Assembly (NCBI RefSeq): GCF_000972845.2 | Contig: NC_040011.1 | Location: forward strand, 22,557,062-22,621,061 | From: Larimichthys crocea | Taxonomy: Eukaryota; Chordata; Actinopteri; Sciaenidae | Direction of reading: 5' to 3' | Length of the DNA: 64,000 bases | In this document: in pieces, positions 25,883-38,232 of the stretch | Layout: every line of letters starts with the position of its first letter | Position numbering within the stretch: position 1 is the stretch's first letter | Program-made: the position numbers and the translations under genes | The notes under the pieces: model-generated | Told to the model about the DNA's origin: nothing | What the model saw: only the letters and a program-made list of their open reading frames with translations | Databases searched by the model: none

Positions 25883-25916
<34 letters not shown>
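25495..25916 (+). mobile_element. 3' end of a CR1/L2/Rex-type LINE retrotransposon (5'-truncated)
   Basis: The plus frame ending in TAA at 25647-25649 reads the C-terminus typical of fish LINE ORF2 proteins (RCRRDRYRKSFLP, then ITLYNKS and stop at about 25581-25649). Weaker similarity runs back to about 25500. An AT-rich 3' UTR follows, ending CACTATAATTTCCCAGCTTGGG, then AATAAA (25874-25879) and eight TATC units (25883-25914). A 3' tail of short tandem units after an AATAAAG-like signal is typical of this LINE group in fishes. Almost all of the element is missing, so this is a dead, 5'-truncated copy. Confidence 0.8.
25883..25916. repeat. (TATC)n microsatellite, 8 units
   Basis: Eight uninterrupted TATC units following the LINE polyadenylation-like signal. 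It was probably seeded by the retrotransposon tail. Confidence 0.92.
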
Positions 25917-28900
25917 GCCGCAAATGACAAGACATTATAATTTTGTGTCTTGGTTTGATATTAAGAGAGTTTTTCTTTGCTTCATGCAGGTAATTTAATC
26001 TTAAATCTAGTCTAAATTGATATGCTCAACTGTAAATATTGCAAAAGGATGTGACAGAATCACTGTGAAACACGATGAAAGAGGTAAACATGGTTATACT
26101 TTCATGTTTAACAGGATAATTTAATGAAATCGGACATTGAGCAGTAAAGAACAGACAGCGAGGTCTTTTCAACAACAGTTTTGTGAATAAGATCCAATGA
26201 CGAGTGTGTCAGTAAAGTGTCTCAACAGAGTGCAAAAGCTTCATAATAGAGCAGTAAAGTGTTGGTCTCCACAGGCAGCCGATGAGGGACAAAGAGAATA
26301 TACCGCACTGTTTTTTACGGCCCAGCCTGCAGCGAGGCATGATGGGAAGTAATAACCACATCATTACCAACAGCGCCTCAGCCTTGTCAGACGTCAGAGG
26401 AATAAAGGAAGCATGCAGAGTTCACACTCAGGCTGCCAGTCTACCGCGCTGTAGGGCCCTGTCACACATATGCACATGCTCATTCACACATATGCACAAA
26501 CATTTATCGGCCTGATGAAACACAATCGCACTTTCTTGAAGAATACATGCACAGACACATAGCTGTTTGTTTAGCTGCCAAGACAGGAGGCAGTGCTTCC
26601 TGCTCAAGTTGTGTGCCAAGACAGGTCAAAGGTCACTTGATTCACTGGGACGGTCCTGAGAGTGTGTCTCTCTTTTGGAATGCTCACCCATTATCAAATA
26701 ACTGCATTAAATAGCATGAAATATCTGCGAGATCATGTGTAAATCTACAGGAGGAGGGATTAGCACAGAGGCAGCTGGCGTGCTGGATGACTGCAGTGGT
26801 CGCACACACGCAGAATATGAACAAACACAAACACATGCCTGCCTTTTCCCTCATGGATTTCTCCCTTGATACTTCCTCTCATACTTTCTCTCTCTCATAT
26901 TGTCATGCAGTAAGTGATTTAGTACATTTTTTCTAAAGCAGTTTAAACAGCTGTAAGCAGATAGAAGTGTTTATTAACATTAACTGAAACTCCTCCCATA
27001 AGTGCAAATAACGTGTGACCATACCGCCAATCACAATTTTAAGAACATGAAAAATAAGTTGTCATAGGAAAAGTTATAATTATTGACAAATACTAATTAA
27101 CACTAAAAATAAAACCTTAGAACTGCAGTGATTTAGTATTCTAATTCCATAAAGTTAGATACTTTTAATACAATAATCAAAGCAATAGAGGTTGAAATAT
27201 CCTAAATTTTAATCATTAAGCTGCAAAAAATGTTTTGATACATTTTCCATAATCTAAGTTGAACGCAAAATACTGCAGTTCGGACTGACAATAAAGCACC
27301 ATATCTATTGAATTTGGGTTTAATTACCTTGAATGAAAGATTAGGCTGGCATGAGAGGCGTGCAAAACTCCCCTGAAGCCACAAAAGACATAATAATGTC
27401 ATCAAAGACGAGTGTTTTCATAGGCCGAGCAGCAAACCCATGAGGAGCAAACTGAGCTTGATGTGTACAGTCAGTGGGGTTTCCCTTTAAAACCTCAGTT
27501 TCTTAAAACAACTGAAAAAGAATCTGAGAATATTGTGCATGTTTCCAAAGCAAACCAACTTGTTTAATTATTTTCTAAAACCAAAATCCTGGAGCTGATA
27601 TTTAATCCCATACTGTCGATACTGACATGGTTTTAAAGAAGATTCTTTAGAGGCAGAACTTTCATGTGCTGTGTTGTTGTTGTAGTACTTCCCCCCGTGC
27701 AGACCTCAGTGTAAGTGAAGCCCCAATAGTTGCAGCCCCCTGGAGGAGATAGAGACATAATGTAATATCTGATCACCCTCCTTGTAATACCATAAGAACA
27801 CAATGTCCTGTGAGGGAGACTTCATTACGATCTGTCCGTCAACAGCAGGACAGCCAAGTTTAGACAAAGTTTTGGATGATTCATTTTTACAGTGGGCTGT
27901 TTTTTGTTTTTTTTCTTCAACTCGGGGAGCAACGTGTCAGTGCCAGAGACGCCGAGCAGGATAACTGCAGAAAAATGAGGAGAGGGTGCCAAGATTTGGT
28001 AGATTGTGTATGTAAGTAAGTAAGTATGTAAGTATGCAAGGTTAAAGCTGAAGGCATGTACAGTTACATGGAGATCTGCACGTGAGCATAGAAGGCACAT
28101 ACACACACACAAACACTGTGTATAATGTATACAGAGTCAAAATAGCCCAGTGTTTGACAGGAAAGACCATAAAGTCAACTTTAAGAACAGCACTTTGTTA
28201 AATTACACCTCGACATCCACACACAATAAAGCCTGGTGAAATTAGGCCACTTCATCCATTTGCATTTACAGGAAAATCACAGAGTGGGCAAAAAAAAAAA
28301 AAAGAGAGAAGAAGAGTAAAAATAGCACATTGTCAGCGAATGTAATCGAAACCAGAGCTGCAGCTTTCTCTTTTACCCTTTAGAAACTTCAAACAGTCAG
28401 ACTTTCTTTTTGTTTGCAGTAGATATCACCAACTTTAACAAAAAAAACATATCTTTTGTCTGACAAAAGAGCCAGGGAGGGCAGCTCAGGTACCCCAGTT
28501 GCAGGCAAGCAATGCTTGAGTCACGTTGACTGGACCCGCACATCTCTTACCAGAACCCTCACCAGCTGGTTTCAATTAAACAGGCCCGACTGGAGAGGGG
28601 AAAGGAAGGCCGCATTCACCAAAATGGCTAGCTATTTCAAGCCAGGAGTTCTTTCTGCTCTCTGTTTCTGACAGCAGATCAGTTGTTCGAAATTTGTGTA
28701 AACACAGTGTTTTGTTTGCTATCGAGGGCCAGCCTTTGCTCCGCTGCCATGCAAGATCTGCAGAGTAAACTGTGCAAGATGGAAATGTTTGAACGCAAAG
28801 CTTGCATCCAGTGTGCTCTATGATATTCCACTGAAAAAGATGCTTTAGGATTATTGCTTTGGAAATGCAGAGTAGCCGTGCCAACCTCGAGCCGACTCTG

Positions 28901-31900
28901 ATCCAAGAATCTCCTTGAATGAGATAATAATCCTCCAAAGTGAGGCTCATGCTCTGCAGTTATTGTCTCAGTGACCACAAGCTATTTTCCCGAGACGTTC
29001 CACTCGGCTACGTGCTCAAACAACCACAGCCTTTCTGCAAAACAACCCATGGGAGGATGATGTGTATGGTTAATTTAATGAGTAGGGAAGCCTTTGTGTT
29101 GAGGAGGTTTTGTAAGGTGCTCTGGAGTCAACAATGCTGCACACAAACACCTGATAAGAAGCACCTGTCAGTTCAATGAAACCCTAAAGGACCTGTTCCT
29201 CCAAATCCGCATAGGTACAATAAGTTATTTTTAAATTTATTGAGAACTGACCCTTTAATCTCAGATTTTTTCCCCCTTCCCAATCATATATATTCTCTAC
29301 AACTTAAATGAAGATATATGATGTTTACATAGTGAAATATTCAAACCCAAAAGACCCAAATGAAGTACTTTTCCCCAAATTGTGCCTTATACATTTGGTA
29401 TTTTTGAAAATTTTAGGATCACCGCTAAAAGTCAAAATAAAGTTCTGTGGGTTTAAACAATGTTTGGCTGCACAGCAACACTTTGAAATGACTTGCCAAC
29501 CACTGGATATATGGTGTTTTTTAGAGGTAAATGCAATTACTTCTTTACAAAAGGAAGGTATAAAGGATTTGAAAACAAAAAAAGGACAAAACATTACACA
29601 TTAAATGCTATATTAAGGGGAAAAAAACTTTTAGATTGCACTAGATAGGTCAGTGGATTTTTATGGCTCGCGACAAGGCCAACAAGCTGTCAAATGAAGA
29701 CCATGAACAGAATTACGACTAACACTCTATTGCATGGTTTTTGAAAATCGAACAACTTCCATGGACATTGAGTGCCGGAAAAGTCATGCAGGGACATTTT
29801 GAAAGCTGAAATATTTCAATTCTAAAATTGAAAACAGCTGCAAATCGACTGTGGCTTTGGCGTATTTTTTGAGTTAAGACTTGCACAGCAGAGCAAGCAG
29901 GAAAACGCACAAGATTTTGTGAGCCTGAATACTAATATAATCACAACAACACAACTAGAAAACCCTAAAAAATAAGTCCTGTACAAATGCTGAATCATAA
30001 TATGGTAAACCTCTTAATAAAGTCGGGAGTGTGCGGCACACAGAGCTAAAGCGGGAGCTGCTGTGGATCTCTTGATGGAAAACTCATAAAATAAGAGGGG
30101 AGATAACAATAACACGGCTCTCGCTCTCTGGTGCCAGTCTATCTTTGCTTGTCTCCTGCCTCTGACACTAAAGCCCTATTCCAGCCCTCCCTCCCTTGCT
30201 CCCAGCTCAAACCTCACTGCCCCCTCCACTCCCCCTTCTTTTCCTCCCTCCATCTCCCATATAGCTCCTAAATTATCTGTCCGGGCTGCAGGAGATACCC
30301 CTTCCTGCTCAGGATCTCTCGTCTTACCACAAGCTGGGGAGATGAGGTGTGTGTACATTTCTGTGTGTGTGTCTGTGTGAGAACAGTGCATACGATGCAG
30401 AAAACGCACATCCTCTCTCCCCTTCTCGTTTGATGTCCCTGGAGGTGGGAGGATCTGTGAAAGAGGCGACTGCACTAAATGTCACTTTGGAGGTGCTGTT
30501 GATGGACGGGCGGTGGGAAGTGAGATGTACAAAAGAGCAGGAGTGAACTTCGTTTTTTGAGACAAAAAGCAGGGATAGACAGGTCAGTGAGGCAGCACGG
30601 TGAAGTTTGAGCTCTGAAAACAATGGAAATTTGCTGTGTGTATCTCTGCATGTGGATGTGTTCGAGTGTTTGTTGATGCTAGGGAGCTGCTCGGTAAGTC
30701 ACGTGTGAGAACAAATCATTCTGTAGCTGGGATCCATTATTACCGCAGAGAATATGTGCCAAAATCAACCCTTCACTCTCCCTCTTTCTCTCGAACTCCC
30801 TTCGTTTTACAAGTGAAAGTAGTGGAACATTTTTTTTTTTCAAAGCTGGACAGACTTGGGCATATTTTATGGTCCCTTCACAGTCAGAGCAGAGCAGAGA
30901 AAAGTGATGAAGAAATCTCTGGGATGTAGTCATACTCAGGCAAAGATTTATTTCCCCATGTAGCACTTGCTCAGGGAAAATGTACGACTCAAATCATAGC
31001 TATACCTGATCATTCCCACTTCAACTACTCCCAATCAACCTTGCCACAGTTGAGTGACTATAAAGCTGGGAAACTTTAGATCGCAGCTTCTGATGGACTT
31101 TTTTCTGATTACACTTGAAGAAATCCCTCCCTGCCTGTACAAAACCAGTAAACGTCTTCCTTTTGATCACATCTGATTCTGCAGACCAAAGGAGAAAAGC
31201 ATTCCCAGAGGAGGTTAATACTATTTCAGTCGCACATTTGGTCCGAGCATGTGTGCTTAAGACAGAGGAATGACCCCTCCCAAATGAGGCATGACAATCA
31301 AAGTCACAGAACAAGAGAAATGTATCTCTGATGTGAAAATAAACCTGATGATGCAAAACTCTGCGGAGCATGCACATCTCTGGCCACAGTCATTTATTAT
31401 TCTAACCCAAGGTCTTGCATTGACTTTGCATGAGGCAGACGGGGGACAAAAATGAAAAAAAAAAGAAAGAAAAAAAAGAAAAACGTCTGCGGACAGTCGA
31501 CCACAGAGCTGAAAGAGTTTTCTTTTAATATATATGTACATTCCCTTTATAAACATAATTTAGCGGCAAGCCGAGTTTAAAAATAGTGTGTGAATAATTT
31601 TTGTTCTAACCTGTTTAGAGTAGCTGCAGGGTGGAGTTACCACACCAGGACAATTCAGTTCGCCACAGAAAACAATACAATGAGTGTTACAAAGTTAAGC
31701 CAATGCTATTGAAATTGCAAAGGTAATTTTATGTACTTTCACTTCAGTTTACTTTAACCAGATCTAACAATATCTAGATTTTACTGATGCGGTACCTGCA
31801 TCTAGTGCTGGGCAACAATGATAGTTAGTGGACAGAAATGTGTCCTGAGCAGCAAGAAAAAAAACCCAAAAAACTGCAAAGTACAACAAAAAATGCATGA

Positions 31901-32186
31901 TCATTGCTTATTCTGACTTGCCCTTTTTACATTTGACAGATCTGGATTCTTTTGTTAAATAAATGCAGTGAGTGCAGAGTATTATCCCCAACCTGAAGAC
32001 ATACTTGTGGGTTCACTAGATGACTAACATGATAGAAGAGTTGAAAACAACCATGATTATGTTTAGTTTAAAAAAATGTCCTGTAATGTTTCTTTTTTTT
32101 CTGTCAGTTGCTCTTAACTTGAACATTAAGTTAACAAATGTAACCTGTGACAAGGCGTCGAAAAACAGAAAGGTTTGGCAATGCTA
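25917..32186. other. Intronic DNA, no gene seen
   Basis: AT-rich, with a TAAG-type tetranucleotide patch (28014-28040), a 14-base A run (28291-28304), a pyrimidine-rich stretch (30180-30260), a short TG run (30361-30372) and two near copies of CACACATATGCACA at 26463-26500. No domain or RNA gene was recognised in the short frames. Confidence 0.5.
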
Positions 32187-32489
32187 ATCTAAGACAGTGG
32201 TTTTCAAACTGGGGTCGGCAAAACCAACAGGGGTCCTTGAGTGGGCTGTAGTGGGCGTCCCCAGCAGAAGGGAGTATAGAATACTTTTAGAATAGGATCC
32301 TTTTATCACATTTTTGTTGACCTTTTTGATTAATTGTAATTTCTCATGACCTGGGTTTTATCATTGATTGGCTTTTTTTTATCTTTAATGACCTGGGTTT
32401 TATCATTGATTGGCTTTTTTTTATCTTTAAAGTGATAAAAAATGACATGGAAATGTTTGAAAAAATGTTTGGAAACTCCTGATCTAAGG
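32187..32489. mobile_element. hAT-type MITE with terminal inverted repeats and 8-bp target duplication
   Basis: The element spans 32195-32481 (287 bp). The left end CAGTGGTTTTCAAAC matches the reverse complement of the right end, CAGGAGTTTCCAAAC, at 12 of 15 positions. It is flanked by an 8-bp direct repeat, ATCTAAGA on the left (32187-32194) and ATCTAAGG on the right (32482-32489), 7 of 8 identical. Eight-base duplications and CAG-starting ends are hallmarks of hAT transposons. It has no transposase and is therefore non-autonomous. It contains an internal 42-bp tandem duplication. Confidence 0.8.
32347..32430. repeat. 42-bp exact tandem duplication inside the MITE
   Basis: A unit beginning TGACCTGGGTTTTATCATTG and ending ATCTTTAA occurs at 32347-32388 and again at 32389-32430 without differences that I can see. 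It must postdate, or have spread with, the host MITE. Confidence 0.9.
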
Positions 32490-35400
32490 TATCTGAAAAA
32501 AACAATCATCGAATCATCATAAAAAATCATTTTAGTATCAATATCAAAAATCATATTGGCACTAGTATGGACACAAGTCACACAATACAGGCTCCTTTCT
32601 ATACAGGTCCATTCTTTACCCGTTTATAAAAAGTATCATGTATTCATTTCTTAAGATTTATGACTGTTCTGTGAGCCATTTTTCCAGTTACACACAATAA
32701 AGTCTGAAACATTTCGGGTTTTAAGCACACGTTAAAACAAATGCTGAACATGACAAACAAGCCAGTGGCACAATAATGAAACTTCATGTTGGTGAAAGGC
32801 TTGGCCATGGATAATGAATCTGACTCCTCAGTCACTTGAGCAGGTAACCAGCCGTGCATAAAGATCTGAATCTCTCCGGAGATTTTTCTGGTTTGTAAAA
32901 TACCTGAAACTGACTGTTGAATCGTGGGATTTAACAGACTTTGTGGCTCGTGGCCAAGAAAAAAAGTTACTTTTGCTCTTTCATTACTAAGGTGACACTT
33001 GGCTTAACTTTATAGAACATGGCGCAGCAGAACAACGTGACCCTGCCCCTGACCTCTCAGCCCAGAGTTTGACAAATGTGTATTATGAGTCACTGCTTTC
33101 TGATGAGAAAAAAAGTTAAACATGGTGAAATGTGAGACAGTTTGTTATACAACTTGCAGCTAGAACTGCAGAGCCGGAAAGCTGTAAGAACTCTATAGGA
33201 AAACACAAAGCACCATAACTTTAATATTCATCTGAAGTGGTCAAATGAGCTGGAGAGCAGCCCTAACTGCTTAACACTTATCCAAACAAAGTTAAACTGT
33301 GCCACAAAATAAATGAAACAAGACAAACACTAACAAACAGTCTCATGCAATAAAAGGAGAAGACATAAACCGCTAGCTTCATTAAGGCTCACATTGAATC
33401 TGCAGGGAAGAAGTCACAAAGTATCTGGATGATCTTATTTGACATTAAAATAATAATAATCTAAATGAAACTGAATTATTTTGACTGTGGCTACCATTTA
33501 AAGTTTGCCTGCCCTTGGGAAGGAGTGTGGTCAGTGTGTGTGAGTGTGCGTGTTTGGCAGCATTTGCTTGCACGCATGTATGCATGAGTGAATGTTTATC
33601 CAACTTTTATGGCGATTGTCTCGTAAAAAAACGGACAGGCGCTCTGGGACAACCTGCCCTCCTCAGCACTGGCTCACCCACAGGTTCACCCAGAGCGACC
33701 ACCTACCAGGAAAACCGAGCAGATGCTCACCTCCTCGTTGACCATTTTAAAAGTGCGTGTCCAGCCGGATTAGTGCATGAATTACAAGCCGGACTGGACA
33801 TTTACCACATGTGCACAAGCACAGAAACACTCAAAAAAGTCACAATTAGACCATGAATTACAATACTCAAGGAGGCCATTTGTTCTGCATCATTCCTCTT
33901 CCAGTTGTTGTAAAATGTCCCTTCAGAGGAAAATGAAATTTTAATACCAAGCTTGTGTATGATTCGACTGTAATCAAAGTGTTTTTTTTTTCTGTTTGGT
34001 TTGATTCGTCAAAGAACACTAAAATGCTCCGCTCAGGGAGGTATCAGTATCACAGTTCGACCTTTCTCTGCAGTCATCGATATTTCAGTTTTTATTAATA
34101 CTCTCACACACAGACACAAGTACACAAACAAAAACCAGCATCCGTATCATATTGTCTAGCAGCACATGACCTTCTCCTCTCCGCCTGGTTGACCTGGCTG
34201 CCTTTACAGGTTTGATAAATTTTCCTCCCCACCATCTCCTCTGAAAGCTCAACACCGCCTCTGATGCCCTAATCACATTTCTCTCAGAGTTCATGCTGGA
34301 GGAGGTCCGTGATCACCAAAACATGGCAAACGCAAAAGAGGCAATGAAAGACAGACAGAAAGAGAAGAAAAGTGACTTTGAAGTTCGTTGCCAATGAGAT
34401 TTATGAATCAGACGGATCCACAACACAGAGAGAGACACAAACAGCTTCCCAGAGACACAAAACAGACAGGCAGATACAAAAGAGATGGAGATATACAGCT
34501 TAACAAAGAGGAGGATGAATATAACAGAGCTCAAGCTATCCATAGCAACAGAGATCAACACTCATTTATATATCTGTCGCAGCCATCTGCATACCCTGAC
34601 TGTGATGTCCGAAAGTTCTGGGCAAACAAATTGCTCTCCTGCTTGGGACATGATGAGGACCCCTGCCTTTGCCTCTTCCTTCCCATGATTCTACTTCCAG
34701 AACCCTTCTAGAAATGTCTCCCTTCACCCCCCCCTCTTCCTTCATTCCCACAACTCCCAATAACACCGTCTGACACGTCCAGAACCCTCCCAAAAACACC
34801 CTTTTCTTTCTTTCTTCAATCTTACAACTCACCGTGCGTCCCTCACTGATGAGGAGAGGGGAGGAAAGCTGGCTGACAGGGGCATCCATACACACTCCTA
34901 AATCTGCCAAAGCAAGACGCTGGCACAGACAAAAAAATAACAAAAGACTCCCAATCCACGGCAGCGCAACACTTTATCTGCAAAGGCAAAACAAAGGAAG
35001 GCCTGTTGAACGCTCCGACTGTGTTTACTTTCAAGGAGGAACAATGCCTTTAAGAGGAGGGGGCAAGGACTGATGTGGCACTTGAGGGCCTCTCCAAAAA
35101 AACAGCACTTCATTTCGATTCAGACTGAGTTTAAGAAAACAGTTGTAGCAGTCCGGTCTATAGGGGCTAGAGGGTTTGAATGTGAGGAGGCAGATGAAGG
35201 AAAAGACTTCAGACGACAAAAAAAAGAGTTAGTCAGGGTTGCAACGACTGGGAGAAAAAAATCTCGTTCTCTTTCTTGCTTAAGTTTTGAAATGGGTCCG
35301 AAATATTTGCAGCATACATCATCTCTATGAAAGTTAATATCTGCTATGTCATCTAACCTTTGCTCACATTTTTCTCATAATGTCTGCAATTAAGATAATT

Positions 35401-38151
35401 TTGCTCTTGGAAATGAACACTGAACAGGACAGTGTCAAAATAATAAAGTTCAATAAAGTTGCAAGATGTGTTGTCAAAACATAAGCAAGAAAAAACAGAG
35501 AAAATCCATGCACTTCCCTCTAAAAGCTTAAACTTCTGCTCCTTCCCCAATCAGTGATGTGCAGGTGTTTTGTCTACAACAGCTGATGGGAAACTGATGC
35601 CGTCACATCCCTGATTAGGTTGTAGCCAAAAGGGGAACCAATACCTGAAAGTTTCAGCTCTTGGAGAGAAAAGTCTGCTGTATGTGATTCAGTGTGACTA
35701 TACTGTACTCAGTTAGCCTTCTCTCCACCACGAAACGAGGACATCGCCATGCAGGATGTGGTGAATCAAAACTTGGAGTTAAATAAAAAACATCCTTCCG
35801 AACACTATGAATGGAATCTGCGTTCACCAACAATGGATGAATCTGCTGCCAAGAGATTTTATTTCAACATGTTTATCCATACAGCTACTAAGAGGAAGAA
35901 ACACAAAAATTTCTGGGTAATGAAGTCATTGCATGACATTCCAAACAGACACTGACACATCATCTAAATTTCTGCAAGCATGTCTACTGGTTAGGTAAAA
36001 GAAATACCCACTGCCCATCATACATTAGCCAAATGTGAGACAAAAGCTACATACAGTCCTGCAATGACAGATCTAATCAACAACTGCTGATAAAGTGAAA
36101 CTTTCAAAGATGCCAAAAAGAAAAAAAAGAAAAAAAAAAGCAGAATTCCCTCTCCTCACTATTTCCACTGCAGGCCCAGCTGGGTCCCGAGTTGTTTAAG
36201 ATCATGACCGTTGATAAAGCATGTCCAGCCAAATTCTCTTTGTTTGAGTATTTCCAAAACATCACACATGGTGCATAGAGGAGGGAAAAAACGCCAGCTT
36301 TCCCTCATGCATCCAATCAATGGGGAAAATGGGAAATGGAGAATGTGAAAGGGTCACAACCCTGGGGGTGGATATAATCCCCCAGTTGCTACCGGGTATA
36401 TGGTATATAAACACTGCTCTGGAAAAACATTAGACTAAGTTTAAAAGTTTACACTATTTTATCATGCTGTCTGTTGAGATTCCATTGACGGAGTTGATAC
36501 AAATAGTATGAATATGATCTGTTCAGCTTTGCTCTTAAAAATGAAGGCATAAAGACGACTGCCCGTCGCATTTCAGCATAAAACCAACCCAGATTTCCGA
36601 ATGTGGAAGGTCATTTGAATTCCTTTAAGTTATTAGATCTCACGCTTCTCAAAATGGAGAGATTGACTACGCAGCCAGGTGGTATGGTAAAGTCATCTCT
36701 CCAAGGGGTGAGAAAGTTCAAGCTTAGCATGAAACCAATCTAGAGTTTAAGGTTTGGGAATGGAGTGCTGGAGCACCATATTCTCTCATTAGCCTGACAG
36801 TAGAGTCTGCAGGAAAGCAGATTGCCATCTTCGCTGCAGGCAAAGTGAGAGAACATTTGATATTCCCATTTGGCCCAAGCAAACCTTTAAGTTAACTTAG
36901 CTAACAAGATTTTGCCAAGTAATCCTTGATTTCAATAATATGTGAGTTTGTCTCCAAATAACTGATTGCCGTATTGGATTTCAGTTTCAATATTTGCAGT
37001 GGTTGAAAAGGCATCAATAACAACTGTCAAAAGACATCCCGCTAATCTTAAACTCTTAAATCATTTCACATCAGGCATTTTTTTGAATTGAAGTAACACA
37101 AAACACATTTGTTAAGAGGAGAAGAAGAAGCTTACACCTTTTGTTTTCGCTTAGAGAAGTCCAACTTAAATGTAGCATGTGTGCCATCAAGCCTGTAATA
37201 ACATGGCATTTCAAGTCCTGTTTAAAATTTCCAAAACATATATAGACTCACATTTGTTTTTCATTTGTCTAGCGGCAGGGCCTTAGCTACCCAGGGTTCC
37301 TGCATTACACTTCAGAGAATTTAACTCCCTCTTTCTTTAGGGAAAGCCTTAAAAAGGTGCATCGCGCAATGCAAACTCAGTGGACAGCTTAAGTTTCACT
37401 CTCTCTGCCCTCAGCGTCTTTTCACAGAGTCTTAAGAGGTCACCCAATTGTAATGGTCACTTATTGCCTGTGGAGCAGTTCCCGGTGGTATAAAGGTACC
37501 TCAAGACCACCCCAGTACCAAAACAGCCTCAGGCTCAAGGGCTCAAAGTAATACTGGCACTGATGATGCATACCTGCACTGGAAGACCTTATGAATTACT
37601 CTCTATTTCATTTCTACTCGAGACACTGTAGAAACCATCATGGGCCTTGAACCTGAAACGGCAGCCCTGAATGATTTATGTCTGCAGTGGGGAAATTAAA
37701 AAGTGGTCCTTTTTTTGATTTGTGCTGTTCATATCCGCTGATAAGAATATTTCAGTTCATGAGAACAGGAGAAGAGCTTGTGCAGAAGACATGCAACACT
37801 CATTTCCCTTTTCCAGACTGCTTAAACATTAGAGGAGGCATATTCATGATGAATTATTATGGCTAGTATGTTTTTGGAAAGGGGAACAATAAAGTTATCA
37901 TGCCAAAGAACAAGGCTTTCTTACTCATGTCCAAGAAAACTATGATTTAATATAATGCAGAGCCATGCGTAAAAAGGGAATTTAATTAATGAGCAGACAA
38001 ATGCAATAGGTGGCTCTGTTTTATGTGTGACTTGGATAGTCTTACTCCCCATTTTTTCCAGTTCAAGACTTGATCTCATTACACTTATTCCATCCAAATG
38101 TCTATAACAAATGCCAGTGGGTGAGTTCATGCCCTCTCCCTGCCAAACAGA
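32490..38151. other. Intronic DNA, no gene seen
   Basis: AT-rich with A-rich runs (36118-36139). Two ATTAAA signals on the fat4 sense strand lie at 37981-37986 and 37946-37951, just past the stop codon that would end an intron-retained fat4 reading frame. No coding sequence or RNA gene is supported. Confidence 0.5.
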
Positions 38152-38223
38152 TCAAATAGACCTATATAGCAAAATATAAGGTGGCTTTCCAGTACCTGTA
38201 GAGAATAGAAAAGTCAGCAGTGT

Positions 38224-38232
38224 ACTAACCTC
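38224..38232 (-). other. fat4: Splice donor of fat4 coding exon 1 (GAG|GTTAGT)
   Basis: On the minus strand the coding sequence runs PRTQRAE and then meets GAG|GTTAGT, with the intron starting at 38229. This is where similarity to FAT4 proteins stops. Family members continue with a valine and a DxNDNPP motif that is missing here and must come from exon 2. The phase is 0. The donor has T at +3 instead of the usual A or G, but a good AG|GT and AGT at +4 to +6. The position is inferred from where homology ends, not from transcript data. Confidence 0.85.

Larger units (their letters stand above)
1..38229 (-). other. fat4: fat4 intron 1, 5' part (continues off the left edge)
   Basis: Everything downstream of the donor in the sense of transcription (minus strand) appears non-coding. 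Only short, unrelated open frames occur, none with cadherin motifs such as DxNDN or LDRE, so exon 2 lies beyond the left edge and the intron exceeds 38 kb. A very long first intron is also known for mammalian FAT4. Contents worth naming are listed separately: dispersed repeats, microsatellites, a perfect hairpin, a hAT-type MITE and candidate conserved non-coding patches. Confidence 0.85.

Noticed and set aside
28456..28978. Cluster of overlapping frames on both strands
   Set aside because: No domain, no consistent splice sites and no similarity that I recognise; likely unique intronic DNA with few stops.
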